This document shows positions 53,201 through 61,699 of a stretch of DNA of 64,000 nucleotides, piece after piece. Positions within the stretch are counted from its first letter, which is position 1. Each line of letters opens with the position of its first letter. This stretch comes from an uncultured Bacteroidia bacterium (lineage in GTDB: Bacteria > Bacteroidota > Bacteroidia > Bacteroidales > UBA932). The position numbers and the translations under genes were made by a program. The notes under the pieces are model-generated. The model did no database searches. It was not told the origin of the DNA and was given only the letters and a program-made list of their open reading frames with translations. The stretch covers positions 1 through 64,000 of the forward strand of contig CADANY010000004.1 in NCBI GenBank assembly GCA_902789395.1, read 5' to 3'.

Positions 53201-53664
53201 ACCTGAATGTCAACCAGACCGGTGACAACTATGCCCAGGTCGACTTCTCTACTACCAACTGGGTCGTTACCAACTACGACAAGAACCCGTACTGGAGCCG
53301 CCGTGTCGCTTATGCTGCCAACCGTAACGTAGGTCCGCTTTCCTGGAACAATGATCACTATCTCCAGAATGCCGCCTATATCCGTCTGAAGAACCTCACG
53401 TTCGATTATACCATTCCTTCCAAGATCACGAAGAAGGTCAACATCGAGAAACTCAAACTCTATGTCTCCTGCGAGAATCTTTGGACGTGGTCTCCTATGC
53501 TCAAGTATACCGATATGTTCGATCCTGAAATCATCGGCCTCGGCGATACCGACTTCGACAGCGGTTCTGTCAAGGCTGCCAACGCCGGTCTCTCCGGTGT
53601 CGGTGAGGGTTATGCCTATCCTATCTTCAAGACCATCACATTCGGTGTCAACGTAACCTTATAA
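50299..53664 (+). CDS. SusC/RagA-family TonB-dependent outer-membrane transporter
   Basis: 1121-residue protein with a signal peptide (1-23, ending GAFAQ). The N-terminal carboxypeptidase-regulatory-like domain (about 25-112, starting MTVSGVVLDASNNEPVVGA) precedes a TonB-box/plug region (VVVGYGTLKKTQLVGSV near 113, LQGQVAGLNI near 148, VLKDASSASIYGAKAYNGVI near 222) and a 22-strand barrel to the C-terminus (ITFGVNVTL). A Ser/Gly-rich insertion lies near 190-208 in the plug. There is no N-terminal STN domain, so no anti-sigma partner is implied. It forms the transport half of a SusCD pair with the next gene, 13 bases downstream. Confidence 0.96.
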   Translation: MKSKMLHCVVTLLALFVSVGAFAQNMTVSGVVLDASNNEPVVGAALMVKNTTRGTSSNADGSYTLRAAKGDVIVCQFFGYKTQEVTVGESTKIDFYLQDDTQTLEQSVVVGYGTLKKTQLVGSVENLDGEQIADRPNLNIARSLQGQVAGLNIIQNDGKASHTGNVYVRTNAHTYVQRASMTSGSGGSYSIGSGDGGALVLIDGVEGSLSTVNPNDVETVAVLKDASSASIYGAKAYNGVILVTTKEAKGEDRFTVTYNGAFSYNDRSIKWEDHLVTDGLQWTEAFYDFFAGDSVTPTSAGKIPSTANTLSIGADYLTRLRQRREEGNMEDFAMSSSGVYEYYGNTNWLSLFYKRHTTSQTHDISVRGSSKKLTYSLTGRFYTQDGLYKIGDDIYDQFNLRSKANLKVTNWLSIDNNTSLFRTNQQQSMFTTGSILGKQIDQHGQPIAIPLNPNGTYTLNAVKTAYASFLEGNTGQADGKLTLVNTTGINLTFIKDVLKFRGDFSYKAIRNWRERYRSPLTFYTSDTAFVEYVPQASSYKSRWTYDTNYITANAYLTFTPKLGENHDLNVVAGWNLENYNYDRFYIQRKGMLVPEKWMSYELYDGADMLLEQNRNSYGTVGFFGRANYTLLKRYIIEGAVRYDGSSKFPAVSRWGLFPSVSVGWRLSEEPWMKWSKSWLDNFKIRANAGSLGNGAIGAYAFLQTMGVDKTDVYFDGARVNYTSIPSPIPASLTWETVTTYDVGLDADFLKSRLSFSGDIYLKDTHDVITTGPELPDVFGASAPRGNYARFKDKGWELTVSWRDAFKLGNKDFTYSIKGSVWDTRTWVTDYTTVGDINVLSLYPGKELGEMWGFRTDGLFRDNVEANNWATDTFHKNGSNFREYAGDLKFIDMDGDGDINYGKGTLSDYGDLDRIGNVVPRYQFGLNLDFGWNGFGLSMFFQGVGHRDWYPDTETAFFWGPYNRPYSPYLNVNQTGDNYAQVDFSTTNWVVTNYDKNPYWSRRVAYAANRNVGPLSWNNDHYLQNAAYIRLKNLTFDYTIPSKITKKVNIEKLKLYVSCENLWTWSPMLKYTDMFDPEIIGLGDTDFDSGSVKAANAGLSGVGEGYAYPIFKTITFGVNVTL

Positions 53665-53677
53665 TCCTGTAGAGATC

Positions 53678-55501
53678 ATGAAAAATATCAATAAAATACT
53701 CATCGGCGCCGCCGCTTTGCTTTGTGTAACGGCTTGCGAGGATTTCTTTACGAGGGAACCGATCAACGAGTTCAGCTCTGATACGTATTTCTCCAACGAA
53801 AGCCAGATGAAGATGTATGCAGACGGCATGATCAATTCCTGGATGCCTTCGATGGACGATATCGGTTATGCCGGTTACAGTGTCTACAATGACATCATTG
53901 CGACAAGAACCTCGACCGACTTCTATGCCCCCGGAATCTGGAATTATTCCCGTCAGGGCAGCTGGTCATGGACCTTTGCCCGCCGCGTCAATTACATGCT
54001 GGAAGGTATGGAGAAGAACGGCAAGGGTAAAGTCAGTGATGAAATCTATAACCATTATGAAGGTATCGCCCGTTTCTGGAGGGCATATCACTATGTGTCC
54101 CGTGTCAATACATTCTCCAATGTCCCCTGGCTCGATAAGGTTCTTGATCCGACGGATACGCTCGTTCTGTTCGGCGGACGCGATGACCGTGAAGAGGTCT
54201 TCCATCATATTGTCGAGGATCTGACTTTCGCGTGCGACAACTGTCTGGGATCGTCCCAGTACAATACCGCCAGCCGCGTGTATATCAACAAATGGGTCGT
54301 ATGTACCTATGCTTCCCGGTTCTTCCTCTATGAGGGAACCTACCGTAAGAACCATACGGTCAATCCGGCGACCAACCAGCCTTGGAACAATAAGTACGAG
54401 TCTGCAGACGATCTGCTCCGCCTTGCCGCGAAGTATGCCGAAGAGGTGATCAATTCCGGTGTGTTCTCTCTCCATAAGAACTATGCGGATCTTTTCCTCA
54501 GTGCTAATCTCTGCACGGATGAAGTAATCTGGGGCCGTTCTTACAGCGATGAACTCGGTGTCCGCCACAACCTGACCCGTTACTTCAATTCTTCGACCCT
54601 CGGCCAGCAGTATTCCGGAACCAAGTTCCTGGTCCGCCAGTACCTCAAGACCGACGGTACTCCTGTCCTGACGAATGCCCAGGATATCAACGAGGAGTTT
54701 GTCGGACGCGACGCCCGTCTCTCCGCCACTGTTCTCGGTCCTGGACATATCATCAAGGATGAAACCGGAAACAACAGCGAGCAGAGCATCAACTTCACCT
54801 GGTGCCAGACCGGTTACCAGCTGATCAAGTGGGTCGTTCCGGATGCTACGCATTTCCAGAACGCCATCGATGCCAACTCCCTGCCGATTCTCCGTTATGC
54901 GGAAGTCCTTCTCAACTATGCTGAGGCAAAGAAGGAACTGGGTGAATTCAATGAGGATATCTGGAACAAGACCATCGGTGCCCTCCGTGCCCGTGCCGGA
55001 GTCAAGAGCATTTACCCGCTCAGCGCCGACTATGTCAAGGATCCGATCCTCCGCGATTACTATACTGCTTCCGATCTGGCTTATCAGCCGAATCTGGATG
55101 ATATCGATCTGGAAATCCGCCGTGAAAGGGTTACGGAACTGACCCTCGAACAGGGCCTTCGTACCAGCGACCTTTACCGTTGGAACCAGGCTGACCTGAT
55201 CGAAAAGCGGTATAACCATCAGGGATGGCCCGGCCTTTGGATCTCCGAGGACGAACTCAAGAATGGTTTCCAGTTCGCCGGAAAGACCTATACTTTCCCC
55301 ACCGGAGGTGAGATCGGCGAGACCCGTTATCCGATTACGACCCAGAACGACCGTAACTGGACCCTCGCAAAAGAGGGCGACGGTTATCTCCTGATCTACA
55401 ATTACACCCTTGAGTGGAAAGAGCGGATGTATGTCCGTCCGGTTCCGCTTACCGCGTTGAACAAGAATGCCAATCTCGGCCAGAACTTCGGCTGGGACTA
55501 A
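53678..55501 (+). CDS. SusD/RagB-family surface nutrient-binding lipoprotein
   Basis: 607-residue lipoprotein (lipobox VTAC, C20) with the SusD start EDFFTREPINEFSSDTYFSN, the TPR-like N-terminal half (GIARFWRAYHYVSRVNTF) and the C-terminal signature PILRYAEVLLNYAEAKKELGE near 402. It acts as a lid on SusC and captures ligand at the cell surface. The ligand is not evident; the gene next in line encodes a phosphoesterase rather than a glycoside hydrolase. Confidence 0.95.
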   Translation: MKNINKILIGAAALLCVTACEDFFTREPINEFSSDTYFSNESQMKMYADGMINSWMPSMDDIGYAGYSVYNDIIATRTSTDFYAPGIWNYSRQGSWSWTFARRVNYMLEGMEKNGKGKVSDEIYNHYEGIARFWRAYHYVSRVNTFSNVPWLDKVLDPTDTLVLFGGRDDREEVFHHIVEDLTFACDNCLGSSQYNTASRVYINKWVVCTYASRFFLYEGTYRKNHTVNPATNQPWNNKYESADDLLRLAAKYAEEVINSGVFSLHKNYADLFLSANLCTDEVIWGRSYSDELGVRHNLTRYFNSSTLGQQYSGTKFLVRQYLKTDGTPVLTNAQDINEEFVGRDARLSATVLGPGHIIKDETGNNSEQSINFTWCQTGYQLIKWVVPDATHFQNAIDANSLPILRYAEVLLNYAEAKKELGEFNEDIWNKTIGALRARAGVKSIYPLSADYVKDPILRDYYTASDLAYQPNLDDIDLEIRRERVTELTLEQGLRTSDLYRWNQADLIEKRYNHQGWPGLWISEDELKNGFQFAGKTYTFPTGGEIGETRYPITTQNDRNWTLAKEGDGYLLIYNYTLEWKERMYVRPVPLTALNKNANLGQNFGWD

Positions 55502-55512
55502 TCTCTTGAATA

Positions 55513-57273
55513 ATGAAGTGTAATAATCTTTTATACAGTGTCTTTTTTGCAGCAACCCTCTTAATGGGGGTTGCTTGCAATGAAGATAAACCCATCAATT
55601 CCGGAGGAGACAGCGGGAAGGAGAATCCGACCCCCGAGACCGTTACCGAAATCAACGGGACCAAGATCGATGCCACGATGAATGCCGTCGGTCTGGTCGC
55701 TGATGCCACGACGGGAAAGGGAATTCCCGGTGTCCCGGTTACGGATGGATATAATTACGTCGTTACCGATGCGAATGGCGTCTACCAGATGAAGGCGAAC
55801 ATGTATACCCGGAAGATATACCTTTCCCTTCCTGCCGGATATCAGGTCCCGCTTGACGGTCAGACCCACCGTCCGACCTTTTTCTCTACGACAGCCTTCG
55901 ATTACAAGAACATGAACCGGAATGATTTCACGCTGGTCAAGGATGCTACCCTCAGCGATGACTTCACGCTGGTTATGATCGGCGATCCGCAGTGCCAGTA
56001 CCAGAAGTACGTCGACCGCTATGTCCAGGAAACCGTTCCGGATATCGCAAAGTATGTCGCCAATGAGAAGGATGTCTATTGCGTTACGCTGGGAGACATT
56101 ATTTTCGACAGCTCGGACCTTTGGGATGAGATGGCGGCCTCGATGTCCAACGTCAAGTTGGCCAGCGGGCGTTATCTGCCCTTCTTCCAGTGCATCGGCA
56201 ACCATGATCACGATGCCAAGCAGAGCAACGACTACAAGGCAACCGCGAATTACGTCAATCATTTCGGTCCGACGGATTATTCCTTCAACCGGGGCAAGGC
56301 CCATATCATTGTCATGGATGATGTGGTCTGTACGGCCTCGAAGTCCAATTCGTCCCCGAACGGATGTACCTGGAACTACAATGCCGGTTTCTCGGAGGCC
56401 CAATACAAGTGGCTCAAGCAGGATATCGAGAATGTGAAGGACAGGGAGAACATGGTCGTCATGCTCTGCTGCCACATCCCGTTCCGTGCCGGGGCTTCTA
56501 CAGGCGGTTCTTCCGTCAATTCAGACAAGAAATATGACGAGGTCCTGTCACTGCTGACGCAGTTCAAAGAGGCCCATCTGATGATCGGGCATACCCACTA
56601 CAATCAGAATTATATCCATAAGGGATATGTCTGCAAAGGCGGCCAGCCGATCTATGAACATGTCCATGGCGCCGCTTGCGGAGCATGGTGGAGCTGTAAT
56701 TCCAATGTTTACGGTGCTCCGAACGGGTATTCCGTTTATAAGGTTGAAGGCGCGGGCATCACCGACTGGAAGCTGAAAGGAACCGGCCGTGACGAGGCGT
56801 ACCAGATGCGCGTTTACGACGGAAACCAGACTTATTCCGGGACAAAGGGCTATGTCTATAACTGGTATAATGCCTCCAACTATGGCGGTTCATCTTCAAT
56901 CAAAGCGATCGGAAACGCCAGTTTCAAGGGTGCATTCGTAGCGGATATCTTTGGAGATGATGACTCGAACTGGAAGGTCGAGATGTATCAGAATGGTGTC
57001 AAGATCGGTGATTTCCAGAGAATCCCGAACGGCGGTTCCTGCAACGTCATGGCCGCGGCCTATTTCTTCAATGAATTGGGCAAGAATACCGATACATGGA
57101 CCAACAAGACGGCCAGCCATTACTGGTATTACCGGCCGGCATCCGGCATGCCTGCTACAGAAACGAACTGGGAAGTCAGGGCGACTCACCTGATCCCTTA
57201 TCCGTCTCCGGAGGCGGGCGTGACGCATACGTACAGCTGTTCTTCCCTTACAACCGATTATAGCGTTTTCTAG
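55513..57273 (+). CDS. Calcineurin-like phosphoesterase lipoprotein of the SusCD locus
   Basis: 586-residue lipoprotein (lipobox GVAC, C22). An N-terminal beta-sandwich (about 55-135, GLVADATTGKGIPGVPVTDGY) precedes the metallophosphoesterase core. There GDPQ (157-160, with Gln in place of the usual His of D-x-H), TLGDIIFDSSD (192-202) and GNHDHD (229-234) are visible, with CCHIPF and GHTH further on. A C-terminal beta-rich domain covers about 420-586. It should hydrolyse a phosphate ester at the surface or in the periplasm. It lies 11 bases after susD and ends the operon. Confidence 0.92.
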   Translation: MKCNNLLYSVFFAATLLMGVACNEDKPINSGGDSGKENPTPETVTEINGTKIDATMNAVGLVADATTGKGIPGVPVTDGYNYVVTDANGVYQMKANMYTRKIYLSLPAGYQVPLDGQTHRPTFFSTTAFDYKNMNRNDFTLVKDATLSDDFTLVMIGDPQCQYQKYVDRYVQETVPDIAKYVANEKDVYCVTLGDIIFDSSDLWDEMAASMSNVKLASGRYLPFFQCIGNHDHDAKQSNDYKATANYVNHFGPTDYSFNRGKAHIIVMDDVVCTASKSNSSPNGCTWNYNAGFSEAQYKWLKQDIENVKDRENMVVMLCCHIPFRAGASTGGSSVNSDKKYDEVLSLLTQFKEAHLMIGHTHYNQNYIHKGYVCKGGQPIYEHVHGAACGAWWSCNSNVYGAPNGYSVYKVEGAGITDWKLKGTGRDEAYQMRVYDGNQTYSGTKGYVYNWYNASNYGGSSSIKAIGNASFKGAFVADIFGDDDSNWKVEMYQNGVKIGDFQRIPNGGSCNVMAAAYFFNELGKNTDTWTNKTASHYWYYRPASGMPATETNWEVRATHLIPYPSPEAGVTHTYSCSSLTTDYSVF

Positions 57274-57294
57274 CGGGAGAATGTTTTATTTTCA

Positions 57295-57323
57295 GCGGGA
57301 CCGGGGCGGTCCCGCTTTTTTTT
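57295..57323 (+). terminator. Intrinsic terminator of the susC-susD-phosphoesterase operon
   Basis: 8-base perfect stem GCGGGACC/GGTCCCGC (57295-57302 and 57308-57315) around GGGGC, followed by eight T. Confidence 0.9.
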
Positions 57324-57358
57324 ATTCCATTTCTCCTTGCAGTTCGACGAAAAATGAC

Positions 57359-57366
57359 TACATTTG
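57359..57366 (+). promoter_or_regulatory. Promoter -7 element of the Fn3/beta-helix lipoprotein gene
   Basis: TACATTTG, exact match to TAnnTTTG, 117 bases before the start. The leader holds two perfect hairpins, CCTGCC/GGCAGG (57384-57398) and CGTC-GAAA-GACG (57427-57438). Confidence 0.65.
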
Positions 57367-57483
57367 TGGTTGCAGGTCAGGTTCCTGCCGTCGGCAGGAC
57401 AAAATACGATGATTGTTGTTAAGGTGCGTCGAAAGACGTGACCCAGTTATTTTATTGTATTAACAACATTCAAACGAATCAGT

Positions 57484-60400
57484 ATGAAATCATTAAGAAT
57501 CATGCTCGCTTCAGTTGCCTTGATTCTCATCGGACTTTCCTCCTGTCAGGAAAAGGAAGTCTTTACCGGTGAGGATTCTTCCAAGCCTGGAGTAACTGAA
57601 CTCGCTTATGATGAGATCAACTCTTCTGATGACGTCATCGCGTTTACATACAATAACGATGCCGCTTTGAAGCAGGGTGCGACCTCGTTTACGGTGCAGC
57701 TTCTGAAGAAGACCGACGGGTCGGACGGCGACAATTATGATCCCGCCCTAACCGCTGTCGTCATGGCAGAAGACACGCCGAATAGCGGCGCGATTATCGC
57801 TGGCAAGAAGAAAGGCCAGAAATATCTCGTCCGCGCACGGGCTAACTACGCTAAGTCCGTTTATTCTCCCTGGACCTGGCTTATGGACGGTGCGGACACC
57901 GCAGTCGTCAAAGTCGGTACCGGTGTTGTCAAGGAGGATCTCGATATCCTGACCGCCGCCAGCGCTCAGCTCGTCTATGCGACCTCCAAGGCTCTCAATG
58001 TGCAGTTCTCTGCAACGGCCTTCATCGATGTCAATACGGACATCACCTATTCTTACGACCTTTACCTCTATAAGGATGCGGCCTGCTCCAACCTGGTCGT
58101 TTCCTATACGGTAACTCCGGCTTGCTTCGGAACTTCCGCCGAGAAGAAGACCGTCGAACCGGCATTTATCTTTACCTGCCTTGAACCGGCTACGGATTAT
58201 TATCTCGTAACGGAGTATACCGATGCAGTCAAGGGAAAGATGCGCTGCGATGCTCCGCAGAAATTCTCGACGCTTCCGAATACGAACGTCCTGATGAACA
58301 GCCGTGCTGCCGGATCCGCCCAGCCGGGTGACGTTATCCTTCAGGAAGACTTCAGTGACCTCGCATGGGGTGGTGATTATATTGAGTCCGCAACAGGTAT
58401 TTCTTCCGCGGACCGCGCTTCCCTGCCTAGTTTCTATACTCCGACGGGCGACCATGTCTCCAGCGCACAGCTTGAGTACTTTGCTTCAGCTCCTGCAAAG
58501 GGGTCCCTTCCGGAAACCGAGGGCTTCTATTTCTGCCCCTACAGCACGGAAATGGGCCTTTTCAATACGATCGGAACTGCATCGCTTTCTTCTGAGAGTA
58601 TCGCTCAGTTCTATCAGATCGCCGAGAACGGTTCGACCTGGGGAACGATCTGTGCAAAGCCTGGTTACCTTAAGCTGGGTGCTTCTTCCTATATGGGTAT
58701 GATCGTAACTCCGAAGATGACCGCCCTTTCCGGACCGGCTAAGGTTAAGGTCAGCTTCCGCGCCTGCCCTTACGGCGGTTCGTCCCTGGATCCTACCCGT
58801 GCCGCCGTTGTCGTTTTCGAGGGGCTCAAGGCCAATGAGAATCATTATGTAACCGGTTCGCTCGATTCTCAGGGCGGCGCCTATACCGAGTTTGACCTCA
58901 CGGCGAAGTATCAGTGGGCCGACTACTCCTTCGAGATCAGCAATGTCCTTCCGGACAGCCAGATCGGTATCGGCAATGTCCGCCGTGACGGATCCGCCCC
59001 GGGCGGCAAGCAGATGCGTATGTTCATCGATGATATCAAGATCGAAGTTCTCGAGTATGGCTCGATCTCTCTCGAAGCACCTGTAGCTACGGCTACGGCT
59101 ACCGATAAGGCTATCACCGTTACCTGGGAGCCTGTCGCTATGGCCACGGGTTATGTCGTTGAGTACAAGAAGGCAGCCGATGCTGAGTGGACCGTTCTCG
59201 ATAAGACTGAAAATACGACCGTAACGATTCCTGACCTCCCGTTTGAAACGGCATTCCAGGTCCGCGTTAAAGCTGTCCGCGACGATATCTCCTCCGAATA
59301 TGGAATGGTAGAGATCTCTACTCTCCCTGAAGCGAAGATCGCTACGGAAGTTGCAACCGGAGCCGAGTTCGTAGAGTGGCTGAAGAAGGCCAATGTAACG
59401 GCCGACGGAGAGTATAAGATCACGGCTGATCTCGATATGGCCGGATTGACTGTCCCTACGGTTGAAGAATTCCCCGGAACGCTTGACGGACAGGGCCATA
59501 CGATTAAGAATCTCACGGCCTCCGCTCCTTTGTTCCAGAAACTTACCGGAACGGTCAAGAACCTGACCATCGAAGGAAATGTCTCTGTTACCCTTGCCGA
59601 AGAGACTGCAGAAGGCCATCCGCTGGCTGTACTCGCTAATATCTCGAAGGGAACGATTGAGAATGTTACGAACAAGGCGAATGTTACCATGTCCTCTTCC
59701 GGCATTCTCGGCAGCCCGGTTGTCGCCGGTATCGTCGCTTATCAGGAAGGCGGTGCGCTTAAGAATCTGTCTAATTTCGGTAAGGTATCACTTACCCACG
59801 CCGGTAGCGCGAATGCAGCTATCCCCGGATTCAACCGCAAGCCTTTCGTCGCTGTCGGCGGCATTGTCGGTGTCCTTGTTAAATCTTCTATTGAGAATTC
59901 TCAGAATGAGGGTGTTATCTCCGTTGTCGGAACCAATCCTGCACAAGTTTCCGCACGTCATTACGTCGGTGGTCTTGTCGGTACTCCCGAAGGCGCCGTT
60001 GTCAAGGGCTGTGTGAACAAGGGTGCGGTTTCCGCTGATTTTACTGATCCTGCCAAGAGCGCTGCCAAGCAGGTTTGGGTCGGTGGCATCATCGGCGGAC
60101 GAAACGGTGACGGAAAAGACTTCGACGGAGCCCAGGTTGAAAACTGCGACAACTATGGTGAGTGTACTCTTATTGCGGAAAATTCTGTCAATAACTATCT
60201 TGCAGGTATCGCAGGCCAGTCCAATGTCGAGGCGACTTCCGGTGTTTCCACCGGCGAAGAAGGTCTGTTGAAGATCGTCAATTGCCACAACTACGGTAAA
60301 CTGGTCAAGAAGGGTGCCGGTGGTTGCCGCCTCGGTGGTATCCACGGTGGTGCTGCTACACTTGAGAACTGTGTCAACGAAGGCGAAATCGTTGTCGAAG

Positions 60401-60822
60401 GCATCTCTACAGCCGGTGCTGTCGGCGGCCTTGTCGGCTATCCTACACAGGCTTACCATCCGGTTACGAACTGCAAGAATATCGGTAATATTACCGTTAC
60501 CTGTGACGTTGCCTTTGCTGTCGGTGGTCTTTTCGGCCAAGGCGGTAATACCAACCAGAACTATAGTGGCTGCTCTGTCAAGACTGTGATTTCTGCTCCT
60601 GCTTCTGTCAATGCCGGTCTCATCCTGGGTACGGCGAAGACGCTTGCAGCCGGAAAATCTATTGTTTATGGAACGGCTGAGGCTCCGATCAAGGTAATGG
60701 GTACCGTGAAGGGAGTTGCTGCTACGGCAGACAATTATAAGACCCTCCTTATTGGAGACGGTGGTGTAACGGCAGCTGAAACGGCCGTGATCGATACGAC
60801 CAATGTCCAGTATGGCGAGTAA
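57484..60822 (+). CDS. Giant surface lipoprotein with Fn3 and GLUG-like beta-helix repeats
   Basis: 1112-residue lipoprotein (lipobox LSSC, C21). Residues 22-290 contain two beta-sandwich-like domains, 310-545 a jelly-roll-like domain, and 550-642 a fibronectin type III domain (KAITVTWEPVAMATGYVVEY). From about 643 onwards runs a right-handed beta-helix built of repeats with GG-[IL]-[VI]-G and NxGxV patterns (VGGIVG, VGGLVG, VGGIIGG, AVGGLVG, AVGGLFG). No catalytic residues are apparent. Probably an adhesin or surface glycan-binding protein. It is transcribed alone, just downstream of the SusCD-phosphoesterase operon. Confidence 0.85.
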   Translation: MKSLRIMLASVALILIGLSSCQEKEVFTGEDSSKPGVTELAYDEINSSDDVIAFTYNNDAALKQGATSFTVQLLKKTDGSDGDNYDPALTAVVMAEDTPNSGAIIAGKKKGQKYLVRARANYAKSVYSPWTWLMDGADTAVVKVGTGVVKEDLDILTAASAQLVYATSKALNVQFSATAFIDVNTDITYSYDLYLYKDAACSNLVVSYTVTPACFGTSAEKKTVEPAFIFTCLEPATDYYLVTEYTDAVKGKMRCDAPQKFSTLPNTNVLMNSRAAGSAQPGDVILQEDFSDLAWGGDYIESATGISSADRASLPSFYTPTGDHVSSAQLEYFASAPAKGSLPETEGFYFCPYSTEMGLFNTIGTASLSSESIAQFYQIAENGSTWGTICAKPGYLKLGASSYMGMIVTPKMTALSGPAKVKVSFRACPYGGSSLDPTRAAVVVFEGLKANENHYVTGSLDSQGGAYTEFDLTAKYQWADYSFEISNVLPDSQIGIGNVRRDGSAPGGKQMRMFIDDIKIEVLEYGSISLEAPVATATATDKAITVTWEPVAMATGYVVEYKKAADAEWTVLDKTENTTVTIPDLPFETAFQVRVKAVRDDISSEYGMVEISTLPEAKIATEVATGAEFVEWLKKANVTADGEYKITADLDMAGLTVPTVEEFPGTLDGQGHTIKNLTASAPLFQKLTGTVKNLTIEGNVSVTLAEETAEGHPLAVLANISKGTIENVTNKANVTMSSSGILGSPVVAGIVAYQEGGALKNLSNFGKVSLTHAGSANAAIPGFNRKPFVAVGGIVGVLVKSSIENSQNEGVISVVGTNPAQVSARHYVGGLVGTPEGAVVKGCVNKGAVSADFTDPAKSAAKQVWVGGIIGGRNGDGKDFDGAQVENCDNYGECTLIAENSVNNYLAGIAGQSNVEATSGVSTGEEGLLKIVNCHNYGKLVKKGAGGCRLGGIHGGAATLENCVNEGEIVVEGISTAGAVGGLVGYPTQAYHPVTNCKNIGNITVTCDVAFAVGGLFGQGGNTNQNYSGCSVKTVISAPASVNAGLILGTAKTLAAGKSIVYGTAEAPIKVMGTVKGVAATADNYKTLLIGDGGVTAAETAVIDTTNVQYGE

Positions 60823-60844
60823 TCACCGATAAATGTTTTCTTCA

Positions 60845-60873
60845 GGCGTCCGGGTCTCCCGGACGCCTTTTTT
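60845..60873 (+). terminator. Intrinsic terminator of the Fn3/beta-helix gene
   Basis: 10-base perfect stem GGCGTCCGGG/CCCGGACGCC around TCT, followed by six T, 22 bases after the stop codon. Confidence 0.92.
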
Positions 60874-60885
60874 ATCTAAAATGAC

Positions 60886-60893
60886 TAAATTTG
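60886..60893 (+). promoter_or_regulatory. Promoter -7 element directly before the YD-like lipoprotein gene
   Basis: TAAATTTG, exact match to TAnnTTTG, with only 5 bases to the ATG at 60899: a candidate leaderless transcript. Confidence 0.6.
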
Positions 60894-60898
60894 CAGCT

Positions 60899-61699
60899 AT
60901 GAAAAAGAGTCTCATTCTTCCTTTGGCCGTGGCGTTATCAGCCGCCTGCCATCCTGTCAGCAAGGATCTTCGTACCTATGCCTTGAACTGCAAGGCCATA
61001 GAGATATCTGTACAATCGGATACCTTGGAATTTCCGTATACGGTCTGCTTTGATCCGAAGGGCAGGGTAGAGACGGTAACGACCTCGGATTTTGACGGCA
61101 GTTTCCGTTTCGGAGAAACGTACCGGTATGATTCCCATGGACAGTTGATGGAAATCTCCGGGGTCAATGATGAAAATGAGCTGGAAATCCGCTATGAGTA
61201 CGATTATGCGGGCAAATTCATCCGCGAATGCCGCGCCTATGGTATGAATAACCAGGAAATGCATCGCTGGGTCCATGAAAATGACGGCCGTCACATCGTT
61301 AAGACCGATTATTACAGTGAGGGAGAACTTGCCTTTACGACGACCAAATCTTTTGCCGGACATCATTATGAGGAGGAGACCTGTCAATCCGACGGACAAG
61401 TCATGGGCCGTGCTTCCGTCGATTATTTCGAGACGGAGGAAAAACCGATGCGCATTGTCGGTGACGATCTGGACATTGAGATCACTTATAATGAAAAGGG
61501 TCTTCCGGTCATGAGCCGGGATGCCGTCCTGAACTCACGGGGAGAACTCCAGTGGGCACCGGATCTGGAGGAGCATCCGCTCCGGTACTACCGGTATGAA
61601 TATGACAAGCGCGGGAACTGGATTTCCCGCGCCGACAGTGTCCATCCTGACAGTACCGCCTATGCTGTTCTGAAAAGGACGATTACGTATCAGAAATAG
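60899..61699 (+). CDS. Lipoprotein with YD-repeat-like strands
   Basis: 266-residue protein with a lipobox-like LSAAC (C17). The rest is a succession of short strands with the pattern YxYDxxGxxxE (YRYDSHGQLME, YEYDYAGKFIRE, YEYDKRGNWISR), similar to the YD repeats of RHS proteins but with no toxin domain. It ends in a last strand (RTITYQK). Function unknown, perhaps surface binding. The start at 60899 fits the signal sequence; the longer open frame from 60833 overlaps the terminator and promoter. It is convergent with the next gene and overlaps it by 10 bases. Confidence 0.75.
   Translation: MKKSLILPLAVALSAACHPVSKDLRTYALNCKAIEISVQSDTLEFPYTVCFDPKGRVETVTTSDFDGSFRFGETYRYDSHGQLMEISGVNDENELEIRYEYDYAGKFIRECRAYGMNNQEMHRWVHENDGRHIVKTDYYSEGELAFTTTKSFAGHHYEEETCQSDGQVMGRASVDYFETEEKPMRIVGDDLDIEITYNEKGLPVMSRDAVLNSRGELQWAPDLEEHPLRYYRYEYDKRGNWISRADSVHPDSTAYAVLKRTITYQK

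Noticed and set aside
50305-53358. Open frame of about 1000 codons on the strand opposite susC
   Set aside because: It mirrors the SusC codons. The sense gene rarely uses TTA, CTA or TCA, so the antisense frame lacks stops. It has no recognisable domain, and SusC is certain.
57409-57441. 10-codon leader ORF (MIVVKVRRKT) as a separate gene
   Set aside because: Too short to support on its own; mentioned only as part of the structured leader.
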